48,005 nt of DNA, from positions 1 to 48,005 of the forward strand of contig JACPPY010000026.1 in NCBI GenBank assembly GCA_016190755.1, written 5' to 3'. Positions 1 to 8,014 of the stretch are shown in pieces (position 1 is the stretch's first letter; every line of letters begins with the position of its first letter). A model generated the notes under the pieces. That model was not told the origin of the DNA. It did not search any database and saw only the letters and a program-made list of their open reading frames with translations. This stretch comes from Chloroflexota bacterium. Lineage in GTDB: Bacteria > Chloroflexota > Dehalococcoidia > JACPPY01. The position numbers were made by a program, and so were the translations under genes.

Positions 1-232
1 CTTGAGTGCTTGTCGGGATAGACTGTGCGACGATACAATGCATTGGGCTCTCCTTGGATTTCGAATGAGGACGTTACATATCTCCATTCTATCCATCGAG
101 AGCCCCCCTTCGCTTATTTAGAACGCATAAGCCCTGAGCTCAAGACTATATGGGTCATGCTGCCTGGGCTGGGTGGCAGTTGGCTTGAAGTGTCTATCCG
201 ATCCATCAGGTATTGTGGGCATCTGGAGCAGT
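1..232. other. Intergenic left edge without a supported gene
   Basis: Reading frames here overlap each other and have no protein-like composition or family motif. The stretch holds the hairpin at 45-105 and a perfect 10-bp palindrome CAATGCATTG at 36-45. It lies downstream of the minus-strand rhomboid gene. A gene whose end lies left of the window could use the hairpin, but this cannot be seen. Confidence 0.5.
45..105. ncRNA. Long interrupted hairpin, possible structured RNA or terminator
   Basis: GGGCTCTC (45-52) pairs perfectly with GAGAGCCC (98-105). After a 2x2 internal loop, TGGAT (55-59) pairs with ATCCA (91-95). After a small asymmetric loop, GAATG (63-67) pairs with CATTC (85-89). 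This gives about 18 Watson-Crick pairs in a 61-nt element with an apical loop near 70-82. It lies in the gene-free left edge. On the plus strand only a loose T/C-rich stretch follows, so a classical intrinsic terminator is not well supported. No RNA family was recognised. Confidence 0.35.
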
Positions 233-817
233 TTATCGTCGCCACAAGAAGAGCTTCCGCTCGCGTTTCCGGAACAAGTAACCTGCGATCAGCCCAAGTA
301 TCAGGCCGCCGAGATGCGCCTGCCATGCGACGCCGGGAACAAACGAGAGTATCAAGAAACTGCCCAGAACAGACACCCAGAGAGGAAGTGGCACTGGCAC
401 GGGGAAAATGAACACCCGCGTTTGGGGGCGCATCACCACCAGCGCGCCACCCAGAGCGAATATTGCGCCGGAGGCACCGACAACAATTGTGAAACGTGGA
501 CCAAGCAGGACAAAGAAGATACTGCCCAGTAATCCACCGAGGAAGTAGACCATGAGGAACCGTTTTTCACCGACGAGTTCGATCAGCATGGTCCCGAAAA
601 AGTAAAGGGATAGCATATTAAATAAGATATGCCCAAACCCGGCATGAACGAACATGGTCGTCAGCAGGGTCCAGGGCCGCCGCGGCACCTCCGCAGGTAC
701 CAGGCCGAGTGATCGAAAAAGGTCCGAGGCGATGAACGTGGCCAGGTAAACCAGGAGGCAGGCCGCTATTATGACCCACAAGGATATCGCACCGGAAGTC
801 CGATAACCGTATCTCAT
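233..817 (-). CDS. Rhomboid family intramembrane serine protease
   Basis: A 194-residue polytopic membrane protein with about six hydrophobic helices. The rhomboid core is visible: the helix with H63 and N67 (HAGFGHILFN), the GASGAIFAL segment carrying the nucleophile Ser116, and the catalytic His168 in QAHLGG. Rhomboids cut transmembrane substrates within the bilayer; the substrate here is unknown. The frame is open upstream to an ATG at 871, but a promoter (TTGACT, 17 nt, TATTCT at 872-877) would start transcription near 865. The ATG at 817 is therefore preferred. It is preceded by AAGGAG, a little far away, and an AAGGTA. The gene is divergent from the MFS gene at 1002. Length is normal for the short bacterial rhomboid class. 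Confidence 0.9.
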   Translation of the reverse strand: MRYGYRTSGAISLWVIIAACLLVYLATFIASDLFRSLGLVPAEVPRRPWTLLTTMFVHAGFGHILFNMLSLYFFGTMLIELVGEKRFLMVYFLGGLLGSIFFVLLGPRFTIVVGASGAIFALGGALVVMRPQTRVFIFPVPVPLPLWVSVLGSFLILSFVPGVAWQAHLGGLILGLIAGYLFRKRERKLFLWRR

Positions 818-871
818 TACCTTGGCAGTATCGCTCCTTGATTGGCCAAGCGGCTCGTGTTTCGCAGCCAT

Positions 872-900
872 AGAATAGTCGTTCCACAAGGGTTAGTCAA
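872..900 (-). promoter_or_regulatory. Sigma70-type promoter of the rhomboid gene
   Basis: On the minus strand, TTGACT (895-900) is followed after 17 nt by TATTCT (872-877). The predicted transcript start near 865 lies downstream of the upstream candidate ATG at 871, so it argues for the shorter rhomboid protein starting at 817. Motif match only. Confidence 0.55.
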
Positions 901-1001
901 CGCAATTCTTGGGAAAGCACTCCGGATTTTGTGGTTGGCCCAGCTTCGCTTGCGAGGGATTGTGTTTTCGGGCGGCGGCGACCATAATTATCGGCGCGAA
1001 G

Positions 1002-2312
1002 ATGGACAACGCAGTTACACTTGTGCGACGCTTCCGACGCCTGGACTATCTCAAAATAAGTATGTTTGGGGCGGGGTTGGCCCTATTCTGGGCCACCTTT
1101 CATAGCCTGGTCTTGCCAGCCAGAATACAGGACCTGGTGCCGGCCGCAAACAAGAACTTCTATCTTGGCCTTGCGTCCTCTCTGGGGCTCGTGATCGCAA
1201 TGCTGGTTCAGCCTCTGGCAGGTGCATTGAGCGATCGCTCAGCTTTGCCTTGGGGCCAGCGCCGCCCGTTCATCTTCCTGGGCACCGTGCTGGCGTTAGT
1301 CACCTTGCCATGGGTGCCTGGAGCGCAGGCGTTCCTGGCTCTCTTGCTGGTGTATTGCGCTCTACAGCTCTTCTTGAACATTGCCCAGGCGCCGTTTCAA
1401 GCCTTCATACCGGACATGGTACCCGCCCATCGCAGGGGTATTGCCGCCGGCGTAAAGAGCTTCACTGAGGCGGTGAGCGTCATTGTGATCATGCGCGTGC
1501 TAGCGTACTGGATGGGCAAGTACAGCACCAATACCTCGCAATGGTTGGGTATCGCGATCGGCATATCCGGCGGAGTCTTGCTGGTATCTATGGCGGCGAC
1601 AATGTTATTGGTCAAGGAACGACGCCACGAACCGGGTGCCCATGTTCCAATCTATTCTACCTTCGCCAGCGCATTCAGCATAGATTTTCGGGGGCGGCGT
1701 GATTTCCTGTGGTTTCTAGTATCCCGTCTGCTGGTAGTTATGAGCTTGGGTACGCTGCAAACCTTTGCTTTCTACTATCTGACAGATTTTTTGGGGGTAA
1801 GCGCGCCTGCCGCTGTTACTTCGAGCATCGTTGTCGCGCTTGTGATTGGCATGCTGGCATCAATATATCCGGCAGCCTGGGCATCGGACCGAATAGGTCG
1901 AAAACCAGTGCTGGTCTGTTCAGGGTTGCTTGGCCTCTCCGGCATGCTGTTGTTGCTGTTCGTACATGACCGAACAGCCTTTTTGGTTGCCAGTGCCTTG
2001 CTGGGTATATCTTCTGGTTCGTTCGTCAGCACGAACTGGGCCCTGGCTACGGACCTTGTTCCACCGGGACAGGAAGCTGCGTATCTCGGCCTGGCGAACG
2101 TCGCCAGCGCAGGTGCCGGGGCGTTTGCCCGCCTGGCAATGGGGCCGGTAATAGACCTCTTCAACAGTCGGTCGCCCGGGGAGGGTTATATAGCGATGTT
2201 GGTCGTATGTGCTGTGTACTTTGCGGCCGGCACTGTATTGATCCTCAAGATTGGGGGACGGCGAAAGGTGAAGCAGGCCACGCTGGACGTGAGCGAGGCG
2301 ATTCAAGCTTGA
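1002..2312 (+). CDS. MFS transporter, sugar-symporter-like
   Basis: A 436-residue protein with about twelve hydrophobic helices. Loop 2-3 at residues 74-90 has a motif-A variant ending DRSALPWGQRRPFIF. The RR-P-F form recalls the sucrose/SLC45 and GPH-type carriers more than drug exporters. A second half-motif DRIGRKPVLV lies after helix 8, as usual for the superfamily. The substrate cannot be told from sequence. The start chosen is MDNAVTLV at 1002, because the open frame further upstream (from 909) is low in hydrophobicity and rich in Cys and Gly, unlike a transporter N-terminus. The last codons overlap the next gene through TTGA at 2309-2312, so the pair is probably translationally coupled. 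Confidence 0.8.
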   Translation: MDNAVTLVRRFRRLDYLKISMFGAGLALFWATFHSLVLPARIQDLVPAANKNFYLGLASSLGLVIAMLVQPLAGALSDRSALPWGQRRPFIFLGTVLALVTLPWVPGAQAFLALLLVYCALQLFLNIAQAPFQAFIPDMVPAHRRGIAAGVKSFTEAVSVIVIMRVLAYWMGKYSTNTSQWLGIAIGISGGVLLVSMAATMLLVKERRHEPGAHVPIYSTFASAFSIDFRGRRDFLWFLVSRLLVVMSLGTLQTFAFYYLTDFLGVSAPAAVTSSIVVALVIGMLASIYPAAWASDRIGRKPVLVCSGLLGLSGMLLLLFVHDRTAFLVASALLGISSGSFVSTNWALATDLVPPGQEAAYLGLANVASAGAGAFARLAMGPVIDLFNSRSPGEGYIAMLVVCAVYFAAGTVLILKIGGRRKVKQATLDVSEAIQA

Positions 2313-2881
2313 ACCTCTCTGTCGCCTGGGTCAAACGGTTTTGGACGCGGGAACGTTTAGTGCAAGTCCTTGCCCTTGCCCTTGCCCTGGGTATCTCTGC
2401 AATGATCTTCTCCTTCAGGGATCAGATAAGGGCGCTGGGGGATTACGGATATCTCGGTGTCTTCCTCATCTCCATAGCGGTCAGCGCGACCATTGTGCTG
2501 CCTGCTCCCGGCTGGCTGATCATAGCGACGCTGGGGACGATATTGAACCCGTACCTAGTAGGATTGGTATCGGCCCTCGGAGGGACGATAGGAGAACTCA
2601 CGGGATATTTGCTCGGCTATGGGGGTAGGATGGCCATCAAGAATGCTCCCATGTACCAGCGTATGGTGGGTTGGATGCAGCGCTGGGGTGGACTTGTGAT
2701 CTTTGTCCTGGCTGCGATACCCAACCCTCTGTTCGATATTGCCGGGGCGGCCGCAGGAGCCCTGAGGATGCCGTTATGGAAGTTCTTGCTCTACGGTTCC
2801 TTAGGGAGAATACCCAAGCACATGGCCTACGCTATCCTGGGTAGCTGGAGCCTTGGCGTCATCGGCTGTATCGGGCACTGA
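2309..2881 (+). CDS. VTT/SNARE-associated (DedA/TVP38-like) membrane protein
   Basis: About 190 residues with an N-terminal helix, paired hydrophobic segments and a VTT-type core: a proline-containing re-entrant stretch VLPAPGWLIIATLG, a Gly-rich GGTIGELTGYLLGYGGR and a terminal helix after LYGSLGRIPKHMAYAILG. VTT proteins act in membrane lipid handling, and some DedA members are linked to undecaprenyl-phosphate recycling. I chose the TTG at 2309, which shares its last two bases with the TGA of the MFS gene and has GCGAGG about 11 nt upstream. No ATG or GTG lies in frame nearby. The family call is good; the specific role is unknown. Confidence 0.75.
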   Translation: MNLSVAWVKRFWTRERLVQVLALALALGISAMIFSFRDQIRALGDYGYLGVFLISIAVSATIVLPAPGWLIIATLGTILNPYLVGLVSALGGTIGELTGYLLGYGGRMAIKNAPMYQRMVGWMQRWGGLVIFVLAAIPNPLFDIAGAAAGALRMPLWKFLLYGSLGRIPKHMAYAILGSWSLGVIGCIGH

Positions 2882-2922
2882 ATGGGCCAACTGCCCCTGC
2901 TATTGTGTTTCTAAGGCACGTC

Positions 2923-3606
2923 TTACTTGGCGCTTTCCTTTATGTCGATGCTATTTATCAGCACAGTCTCAGTGGGCTTAGACATAGCGCCGTCCGACCC
3001 GCGGACCGTAGGAGTGCTGGCGATCTTGTCTACTACTTCCATTCCCTGGGTGACGATGCCGAATATAGTATAGTTCTTGGGCAATGGGTAGTCCTTGTGA
3101 ACGACGAAGAACTGGCTGCCGTTCGTGTTCGCCCCTGCATTTGCCATGGCCAGCGTGCCGGCAACATAGTTGCGGGTGACCGGCTCATCCTGGAAGCGGT
3201 AGCCGGGCCCACCTGTACCGTCTCCTCTTGGGTCTCCACTCTGAATCATGAAGTCTTTGATAATGCGGTGGAACTTGACGCCGTTGTAATAGCCGTCGCG
3301 GGCCAGGAAAACAAAGTTGTTGACGGTTATGGGAACCTCAGCTGCGAAGAGATCAAAAGTAATATCTCCCTTGGTTGTATGCATAACGGCGGCGTACTTC
3401 TTTTTTGGGTCGATTGTCATTGCCGGGGGCGCCGAGTACTGTTTCAACGTCTGGCCTCCTGTAGTCGTGGTTTTGGCGATCGCTGTTGGAGCAGTTGTTT
3501 GCCTTGTTGGTGTAGGCGTAGGGGTTACGGACTGTTTCCCGCCACAAGCCGGGAAAACCGTCAACGTTAACAAGCCTGCCGCCAGTATGGTAAAGGTCCT
3601 CCTCAT
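2923..3606 (-). CDS. Cyclophilin-type peptidyl-prolyl isomerase, exported lipoprotein
   Basis: A 227-residue protein. Residues 1-20 are a lipoprotein signal ending FPACGG, where Cys is the probable lipidation site although the -3 Phe is unusual. A Thr/Pro/Gln-rich linker follows to about residue 60, then a full cyclophilin domain with VKFHRIIKDFMIQSGD, NGSQFFVV and the closing IFGIVTQGMEVVDKI. Cyclophilins catalyse cis-trans isomerisation of prolyl bonds; here this would help fold exported proteins on the outer face of the membrane. The start at 3606 is supported by AAAGGA seven bases upstream and by a promoter at 3639-3668. It converges with the VTT gene, with 41 bp between the stops. Confidence 0.92.
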   Translation of the reverse strand: MRRTFTILAAGLLTLTVFPACGGKQSVTPTPTPTRQTTAPTAIAKTTTTGGQTLKQYSAPPAMTIDPKKKYAAVMHTTKGDITFDLFAAEVPITVNNFVFLARDGYYNGVKFHRIIKDFMIQSGDPRGDGTGGPGYRFQDEPVTRNYVAGTLAMANAGANTNGSQFFVVHKDYPLPKNYTIFGIVTQGMEVVDKIASTPTVRGSDGAMSKPTETVLINSIDIKESAK

Positions 3607-3638
3607 GTATGTTCCTTTCGTGCGGAATGTGCGCGGAG

Positions 3639-3668
3639 ATTCTACCTTCCAGGCAGGAGGTGATGCAA
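3639..3668 (-). promoter_or_regulatory. Promoter of the cyclophilin lipoprotein gene
   Basis: Minus strand: TTGCAT (3663-3668), 18-nt spacer, TAGAAT (3639-3644). The predicted start lies about 25 nt upstream of the ATG at 3606. Motif match only. Confidence 0.5.
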
Positions 3669-3857
3669 CTTCGACAGGGACACCTGGCAAGCTGGAGCAA
3701 TTGCTTGTTGAACCCTGGAACAGTTCAGCCGTGGCATTCGAATTCGATAGGCCGGCTCATGCACGGCAGGGCCCATTTGTTCCGCACCTGTGTGCGCGAG
3801 AATAGTTTAGATGCCGTTCAGTTAGGGCTGTCTCATGCAGGCAGTGAAGCAGTATTG

Positions 3858-4436
3858 TCAGGCACATCTCCCGCCGGCAAGTTTTGTTCTCAGGACCTTG
3901 AGATTCACCAGGTCTTCCCGATTGTATTTCAACAGCGTTTGTAGGGCGTCGCTGTCTTTTCCTTTTATATATTGCCACCACAATCGTACCGCTTCTCGTC
4001 CATCTACCCCGACAACCTGTCGACAGATGCCCAGTTGTATCTCTACTTTCTTCAACCCGCCGTAGAGCCTGTTGTGCCAGCAATCGAACATTAAATCACG
4101 GTGATGATATTGTCCGGGCAGGTTAATGCCCAGCCGGTGTCGTATGAAAGGCATGTCAAACCCGCTGCCGTTGTATGTGTAAATGGTTAGCACGCCGTTG
4201 AGCGCACGCTGAAGATTGTTAGAGGTCACATCCGGTCCCACGAGTTGCGTAACCTGCTCTCCGGCACCGCCGTCCTGGTATATGCCAAGTACGGTGATGT
4301 AGTGCGAATATGGGTCAAGGCCCGTTGTCTCTATATCCAGGTATGCATCCAATGTTGCTGCCGGTGCCGTCCTTTCCTGCCACAGCCTTCTGGGACTGTA
4401 ATGTAACGCATGCAGTGCCGTCCTGGCAAGCCGCAA
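3858..4436 (-). CDS. RNase H-like 3'-5' exonuclease (YprB/DnaQ-like)
   Basis: A 192-residue protein with the three DEDD exonuclease motifs: Exo I DIETTGLD near residue 33, Exo II YNGSGFDMPFIRHRL near 95, and Exo III YNREDLVNL near the C-terminus. This matches the predicted YprB-type ribonuclease H-like nuclease, which needs two metal ions. The only usable start is TTG at 4436, directly after an in-frame TAA, and no internal Met lies before the Exo I motif. The Shine-Dalgarno sequence is weak, so translation may depend on coupling to the WYL regulator gene that ends 39 nt upstream. Nucleic-acid substrate unknown. Confidence 0.75.
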   Translation of the reverse strand: MRLARTALHALHYSPRRLWQERTAPAATLDAYLDIETTGLDPYSHYITVLGIYQDGGAGEQVTQLVGPDVTSNNLQRALNGVLTIYTYNGSGFDMPFIRHRLGINLPGQYHHRDLMFDCWHNRLYGGLKKVEIQLGICRQVVGVDGREAVRLWWQYIKGKDSDALQTLLKYNREDLVNLKVLRTKLAGGRCA

Positions 4437-4475
4437 TTACATTTGGCCGCGAATTAGATGGGAAAAGGCGTCGGA

Positions 4476-5456
4476 TCAGTTATCCCCGTAAAGGCACAGC
4501 ATCGCTCTGGCAGAATCAGCCACTTCTTGCCTCAGCTCGCTAGGTGCAAGGACTTCTACTCTGTCTTCCCAACTCATGATCCATGAACGGAGCTCAGGCG
4601 TATCTGATGCCTTAATGTCAAGTTGCAGGGAGCCGTCTTCGAGGACAGTTGTTTTCTGAGATGGCTGCCACACCACGTTGGATACCAGTCCGGCAGCGCT
4701 GGGTGCGAACTTGAGTCGAACGGTCTTCGCATCGTCTTCGACCGCGATGCCGTTGGCTACACCCAGAAACTGGTTGGCGTCGAAATCCTTCGGTATTCGG
4801 TACGGTTCATCGGTAGGCGACGTATCTTCAATGCGCTCGATCTTGAACATCAACACTCGCTTGGCCTGGCCGCAGCGGGCTATGATGTAAGTGGCGGGTG
4901 CCGCGGCTACGGTTTGCATGAAATATGGCTCAATGGCGCGCCATCGCGCTTTGGCGCGGCCGGACGACCCGTACAGAATCCTGATCTTACGTTGCGATAT
5001 CCATGCATCGGCAATATCAGCAAGCACCTTCCGCCGCCGCTCATCAACTTTTTGCTGATGTATCCAGTCCAGGGTTTTGTTGATTTGCTCTCGCAGTGGT
5101 GCTGCTGCTACCGAGTTAAGTTTGTTGAACACAGAGGTGATCCTCGGGTCACATCCACAAGTAGAGCCAGCTATCTGCCGGACACCTAGGAAGATGTTAA
5201 GCACCTCCGACAACGTGAAGTACAAGGGAGGGAGGCATTTCTCAAGCAATATCCATCTGCCGTTTTCATGCGCAAAACGCAGGCCCATGTCATCTTCGAG
5301 CGCAACCAGATCACGATATGTGGTCCTGGTCGATACGTTGCATTTGGACGAGAGAGTCTTCGGCTTAAGACCATTGCGGTGCTGGTTGAGGTGATGCATC
5401 ACCACCAGCAGCCGTGCTTGTCGGTCCGACCTGATGTGTCTACCGTTGTTGTCCAT
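4476..5456 (-). CDS. WYL-domain transcriptional regulator
   Basis: A 326-residue protein with an N-terminal winged HTH at about residues 8-65 (LKPKTLSSKCNVSTRTTYRDL), a WYL domain at about 155-235 and a C-terminal WCX extension. WYL domains bind ligands, often nucleic acid or nucleotides, and control many stress, DNA-damage and defence genes. The name-giving W-Y-L triad appears here as T-Y-I (ATYIIARC). The start at 5456 has GGAGG nine bases upstream; a longer frame to 5519 lacks such a site. The nuclease gene 39 bp downstream is probably in the same operon. No cas or restriction genes are nearby. Confidence 0.85.
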   Translation of the reverse strand: MDNNGRHIRSDRQARLLVVMHHLNQHRNGLKPKTLSSKCNVSTRTTYRDLVALEDDMGLRFAHENGRWILLEKCLPPLYFTLSEVLNIFLGVRQIAGSTCGCDPRITSVFNKLNSVAAAPLREQINKTLDWIHQQKVDERRRKVLADIADAWISQRKIRILYGSSGRAKARWRAIEPYFMQTVAAAPATYIIARCGQAKRVLMFKIERIEDTSPTDEPYRIPKDFDANQFLGVANGIAVEDDAKTVRLKFAPSAAGLVSNVVWQPSQKTTVLEDGSLQLDIKASDTPELRSWIMSWEDRVEVLAPSELRQEVADSARAMLCLYGDN

Positions 5457-5501
5457 CCCACAAAACCTCCCGCGCAAATAATTGATGCCAATAATATCAC
5501 G

Positions 5502-5530
5502 ATTTGAGACGACGGACAATGCTCTGTCAA
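5502..5530 (-). promoter_or_regulatory. Promoter of the WYL regulator operon
   Basis: Minus strand: perfect TTGACA (5525-5530), 17-nt spacer, TCAAAT (5502-5507). The predicted start is about 40 nt upstream of the ATG at 5456. Confidence 0.45.
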
Positions 5531-5744
5531 TGTAGATGCATCCGGGTAGATTGTCGCCTCTTCTGATCGTGACAGGGAAGTCCAGAGAAGGTGTGTCAAG
5601 CTTAATCTGCTAGCATCCTGAGAAAAGGGCAATAGTTATGATGGTTGTCATACGTGAATTGTCAGGTGCGACGTGAGGAGTGTTCGAGCGTCGGATAATA
5701 TGTGTTTGAAACGCGCTTGCGGTATCGTGTGGGCAGCGGTCTGC

Positions 5745-5762
5745 GTTTGATAGGTTTGATAG
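5745..5762. repeat. Tandem 9-bp repeat
   Basis: GTTTGATAG occurs twice head to tail (5745-5753 and 5754-5762), eight bases from the stop codon of the neighbouring membrane protein gene. Meaning unknown; two copies of a 9-mer can arise by chance slippage. Confidence 0.5.
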
Positions 5763-5769
5763 TCCGCCT

Positions 5770-6114
5770 TTAGCCGACCTTGAACCGCATCTTAATATTG
5801 TACCTTATGCTCAACATCACACCCGCGATTAGAAAAAAGCCCACCAACGTGAGTATCAGCCACTCTTTGTATGGATCGAGTATCAGCCTCTTCAACAGCA
5901 AGGCGGCGAGCGTTGTCGCAGTAGGCAACACCAGGAGGCCATACAACAAGAACACCCCTGTTCTGCTGAGGAAAGACATCTTTTTCAATCGTCGTATGAA
6001 GAAATGTTCGGCCACGAAGTCGCTGGCGAAAATCATCAACACAGAGGCCAAGAGGTAGGATATCTCCGGTATTCGGGAAGCGAGGTAATCAGAAATCGAG
6101 TCAACCACGGTCAT
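5770..6114 (-). CDS. Small three-helix membrane protein of unknown function
   Basis: 114 residues with three clear hydrophobic helices (about 18-36, 52-74 and 85-103) separated by short basic or mixed loops such as RRLKKMSF and LLKRLILDPYKEW. It has no signal peptide, catalytic motif or Cys pattern that I recognise. Codon use and composition resemble its neighbours, and Met1 is followed by a plausible soluble N-terminus. It stands alone on the minus strand between the WYL gene region and the tRNA. It could be a channel-like or scaffold protein; no function is claimed. Confidence 0.6.
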   Translation of the reverse strand: MTVVDSISDYLASRIPEISYLLASVLMIFASDFVAEHFFIRRLKKMSFLSRTGVFLLYGLLVLPTATTLAALLLKRLILDPYKEWLILTLVGFFLIAGVMLSIRYNIKMRFKVG

Positions 6115-6223
6115 ATTATAGGTCGACTAGGATTGATGTACAACGATGGCGGCGGGTACTGTCATATAATGTCCAGAAACCCCGGTTACTGAGCCGGCAG
6201 AGCCAGATAATCGCGTGCCTGCT

Positions 6224-6253
6224 TTGACAGATGAACGGAGCTGAGCCTAAAAT
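6224..6253 (+). promoter_or_regulatory. Promoter of tRNA-Gly
   Basis: Perfect TTGACA (6224-6229), 18-nt spacer, TAAAAT (6248-6253). The predicted start near 6260 lies 18 nt before the tRNA. A strong consensus fits a stable RNA gene. Confidence 0.7.
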
Positions 6254-6277
6254 ACGTTTGGTGTGCGACTCTCTCGG

Positions 6278-6352
6278 GCGGGTGTAACTCAGCGGTAGAG
6301 TGCTTGCTTCCCAAGCAAGGAGTCGTGGGTTCGAATCCCATCACCCGCTCCA
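6278..6352 (+). tRNA. tRNA-Gly (anticodon CCC)
   Basis: A complete cloverleaf can be folded by eye. The acceptor arm GCGGGTG pairs with CACCCGC, the anticodon stem CTTGC/GCAAG closes the loop TTCCCAA (anticodon CCC), and the T arm holds GTTCGAATC. The discriminator base is T and the CCA end is encoded (6350-6352). It reads GGG glycine codons. Confidence 0.95.
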
Positions 6353-6395
6353 ATGTATTTTCTCGTCAGGTTCGGATCGAAGTCGTGTCAACTGG

Positions 6396-6992
6396 CTATT
6401 TTTTCACTCCCTTGAGGACGATCTGCCCGTCGATTATCTGTACGTCCTGGATATTGATCGGCAGGTCCGTGATGTTCACGGTGCCGCCATTTGGTATTAA
6501 GCTGGTTATGCTATCTTTAACACTCTGCGGTATGGGCATCTTGCCCATTTCCAGGCTTTCCACCACGACTTTGGTCTGGCCGTCGACTACCTCTACCTTG
6601 GCCTTGACCCCGATGTCGGCGGCCACTCCAGAATAGTTCACTCGTGCCGATGCCAGGATACCGCCGTCCTTCAGATTGATGTTGACGTTCTTGACGTCAA
6701 TATTGTCCGGGAGGTTGGTAGCGGCAAGCTCTTCAGCTATCTTGGAGTTGACTTCCTCCTGGGTTAACACGAGCGAAACAGGAGTGCCGGGAGAAACTGT
6801 GCTGGCCGTCTTCCGGAACTGATCCCACTTCGTGTCGAACTGCTGTGCCGCCTGACTGTTTGTCGCGACCGGCGTTACCTCTCGGGCAAGCGTAGGGGAA
6901 CTGCGCAGGAGCAGCAGAGATACGCCGGCGATTATGAGCACGAGTACTATGATAGATCCGACTACTATGCCAACTATCTTCAGTGCTTTCAT
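6396..6992 (-). CDS. Membrane-anchored extracytoplasmic protein (LmeA/DUF2993- or YpmS-like)
   Basis: 198 residues. One N-terminal anchor helix (about 5-29, VGIVVGSIIVLVLIIAGVSLLLL) is followed by an extracytoplasmic domain of alternating beta strands, with LTQEEVNSKIAEEL, VKNVNINLKDGGILASARVNY and a C-terminal IQDVQIIDGQIVLKGV. This layout resembles lipid-binding or YpmS-type proteins of Gram-positive-like bacteria, but similarity is by pattern only. The start is firm: AAAAGGAG lies six bases before the ATG at 6992. It converges with the tRNA gene. Function unknown, perhaps in envelope lipid or polymer handling. Confidence 0.65.
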   Translation of the reverse strand: MKALKIVGIVVGSIIVLVLIIAGVSLLLLRSSPTLAREVTPVATNSQAAQQFDTKWDQFRKTASTVSPGTPVSLVLTQEEVNSKIAEELAATNLPDNIDVKNVNINLKDGGILASARVNYSGVAADIGVKAKVEVVDGQTKVVVESLEMGKMPIPQSVKDSITSLIPNGGTVNITDLPINIQDVQIIDGQIVLKGVKK

Positions 6993-7247
6993 GCGATTCT
7001 CCTTTTATCTGTGCGGCGACCGGCGTTGCCCGAACTCTCCCTCTGGGTAGCACATATTCATCTCTCAGGAGTTAGCGCAGAGACTACATCATCAGCGTCA
7101 AGAATGCAATATGTCTGCGCAGCTCCCTGGTGATCTTGCGAGGCCACCCGGCACAACGTGCTCATGGCAGAGGGGGTGATGTTGCCGATACAGGAGTCGT
7201 GGGTTATGATGATTCGCGGGCCCGAATGCGGCAGGAGTTATTCGCGA

Positions 7248-7874
7248 ATGGTATTCTTCGGACATATCGGCATTACGCTCGGCGTTGCCATCGGTGTGAA
7301 CCAGGTCTTGAAAAGAAGGCGTGGCTGCGCAGTTGCAGTCAATGGAGACCATGAAGACGCTGGAACTTTTGCCAAGACACCGCCCATGGTTACCGGAACC
7401 CCTTGGGTGGTTGCGTTGGGACGGGTGTTCGATATACGGCTGCTGCTAGTCGGGGCCATGTTACCGGACATAATAGATAAGCCGGTAGGGTTAGCTTTGT
7501 TCGCGCAGACGTTGAGCAACGGCCGGATATTTGCGCATACTCTGCTTTTCCTTGTTGTCGTCGCTTCGGTCGGTTTTCTCACTTTTAGGAAGACCGGAAA
7601 CACCGGTGTTCTGGCGCTCGCTTTGGGGACCGGCGCGCACCTCATATTGGACGAAATGTGGCTTATGCCCGGGACCCTCGCGTGGCCTTTCCTCGGGTTT
7701 GCCTTCAGCAAGATCGAAGTGAGCGGTTGGACCTCTGGAGTCTTGCACAGGCTGCTGACGGATCCCACAGTGTATGTGCCGGAGGCCGTTGGGTTTCTGT
7801 TCATTCTCTGGTTCCTTTCGGTCCTGGCGAGGAGAGGGACAGTTATACGGTTTCTGTTGCACGGGCGGGTTTGA
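7248..7874 (+). CDS. YdjM/DUF457-type membrane-bound metal-dependent hydrolase
   Basis: About 208 residues. The N-terminus MVFFGHIGITLGVAIGVN, the DIRLLLVGAMLPDIIDKP segment, the RIFAHTLLF helix and the GAHLILDEMW segment together form the His/Asp pattern of the YdjM/DUF457 family of inner-membrane putative phospholipase-like hydrolases. Four to five helices are present. I prefer the ATG at 7248 because the conserved F-GHI-T motif follows at once and GGAG lies 11 nt upstream; an open frame extends back to 7158. It is divergent from the anchored protein at 6992, with a 255-bp gap holding no gene. Substrate unknown. Confidence 0.75.
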   Translation: MVFFGHIGITLGVAIGVNQVLKRRRGCAVAVNGDHEDAGTFAKTPPMVTGTPWVVALGRVFDIRLLLVGAMLPDIIDKPVGLALFAQTLSNGRIFAHTLLFLVVVASVGFLTFRKTGNTGVLALALGTGAHLILDEMWLMPGTLAWPFLGFAFSKIEVSGWTSGVLHRLLTDPTVYVPEAVGFLFILWFLSVLARRGTVIRFLLHGRV

Positions 7875-8014
7875 GAGATGTCGGCCTGATACGGTTGTCC
7901 CTGCCAATGTGTCCCTTGTAGGGTGCCGCCAATGTTGCCTGCCCAGGCTAGGGCAATGCTACAAATATTTAGGTCCTCTTGCTATTGGAAGCGGATATTG
8001 TGCAGGCCAGCACA

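Larger units (their letters stand above)
5457..5769. other. Intergenic region upstream of the WYL gene
   Basis: No supported gene in about 310 bp. It holds the promoter at 5502-5530, a small inverted repeat TATGA/TCATA near 5639-5655, and a perfect tandem duplication of the 9-mer GTTTGATAG at 5745-5762, just downstream of the stop of the membrane-protein gene at 5770. Confidence 0.5.

Noticed and set aside
25-889. Open frames on the plus strand overlapping the rhomboid gene
   Set aside because: They are Arg-, Cys- and Gly-rich without family motifs, while the opposite strand has an intact rhomboid with all catalytic residues.
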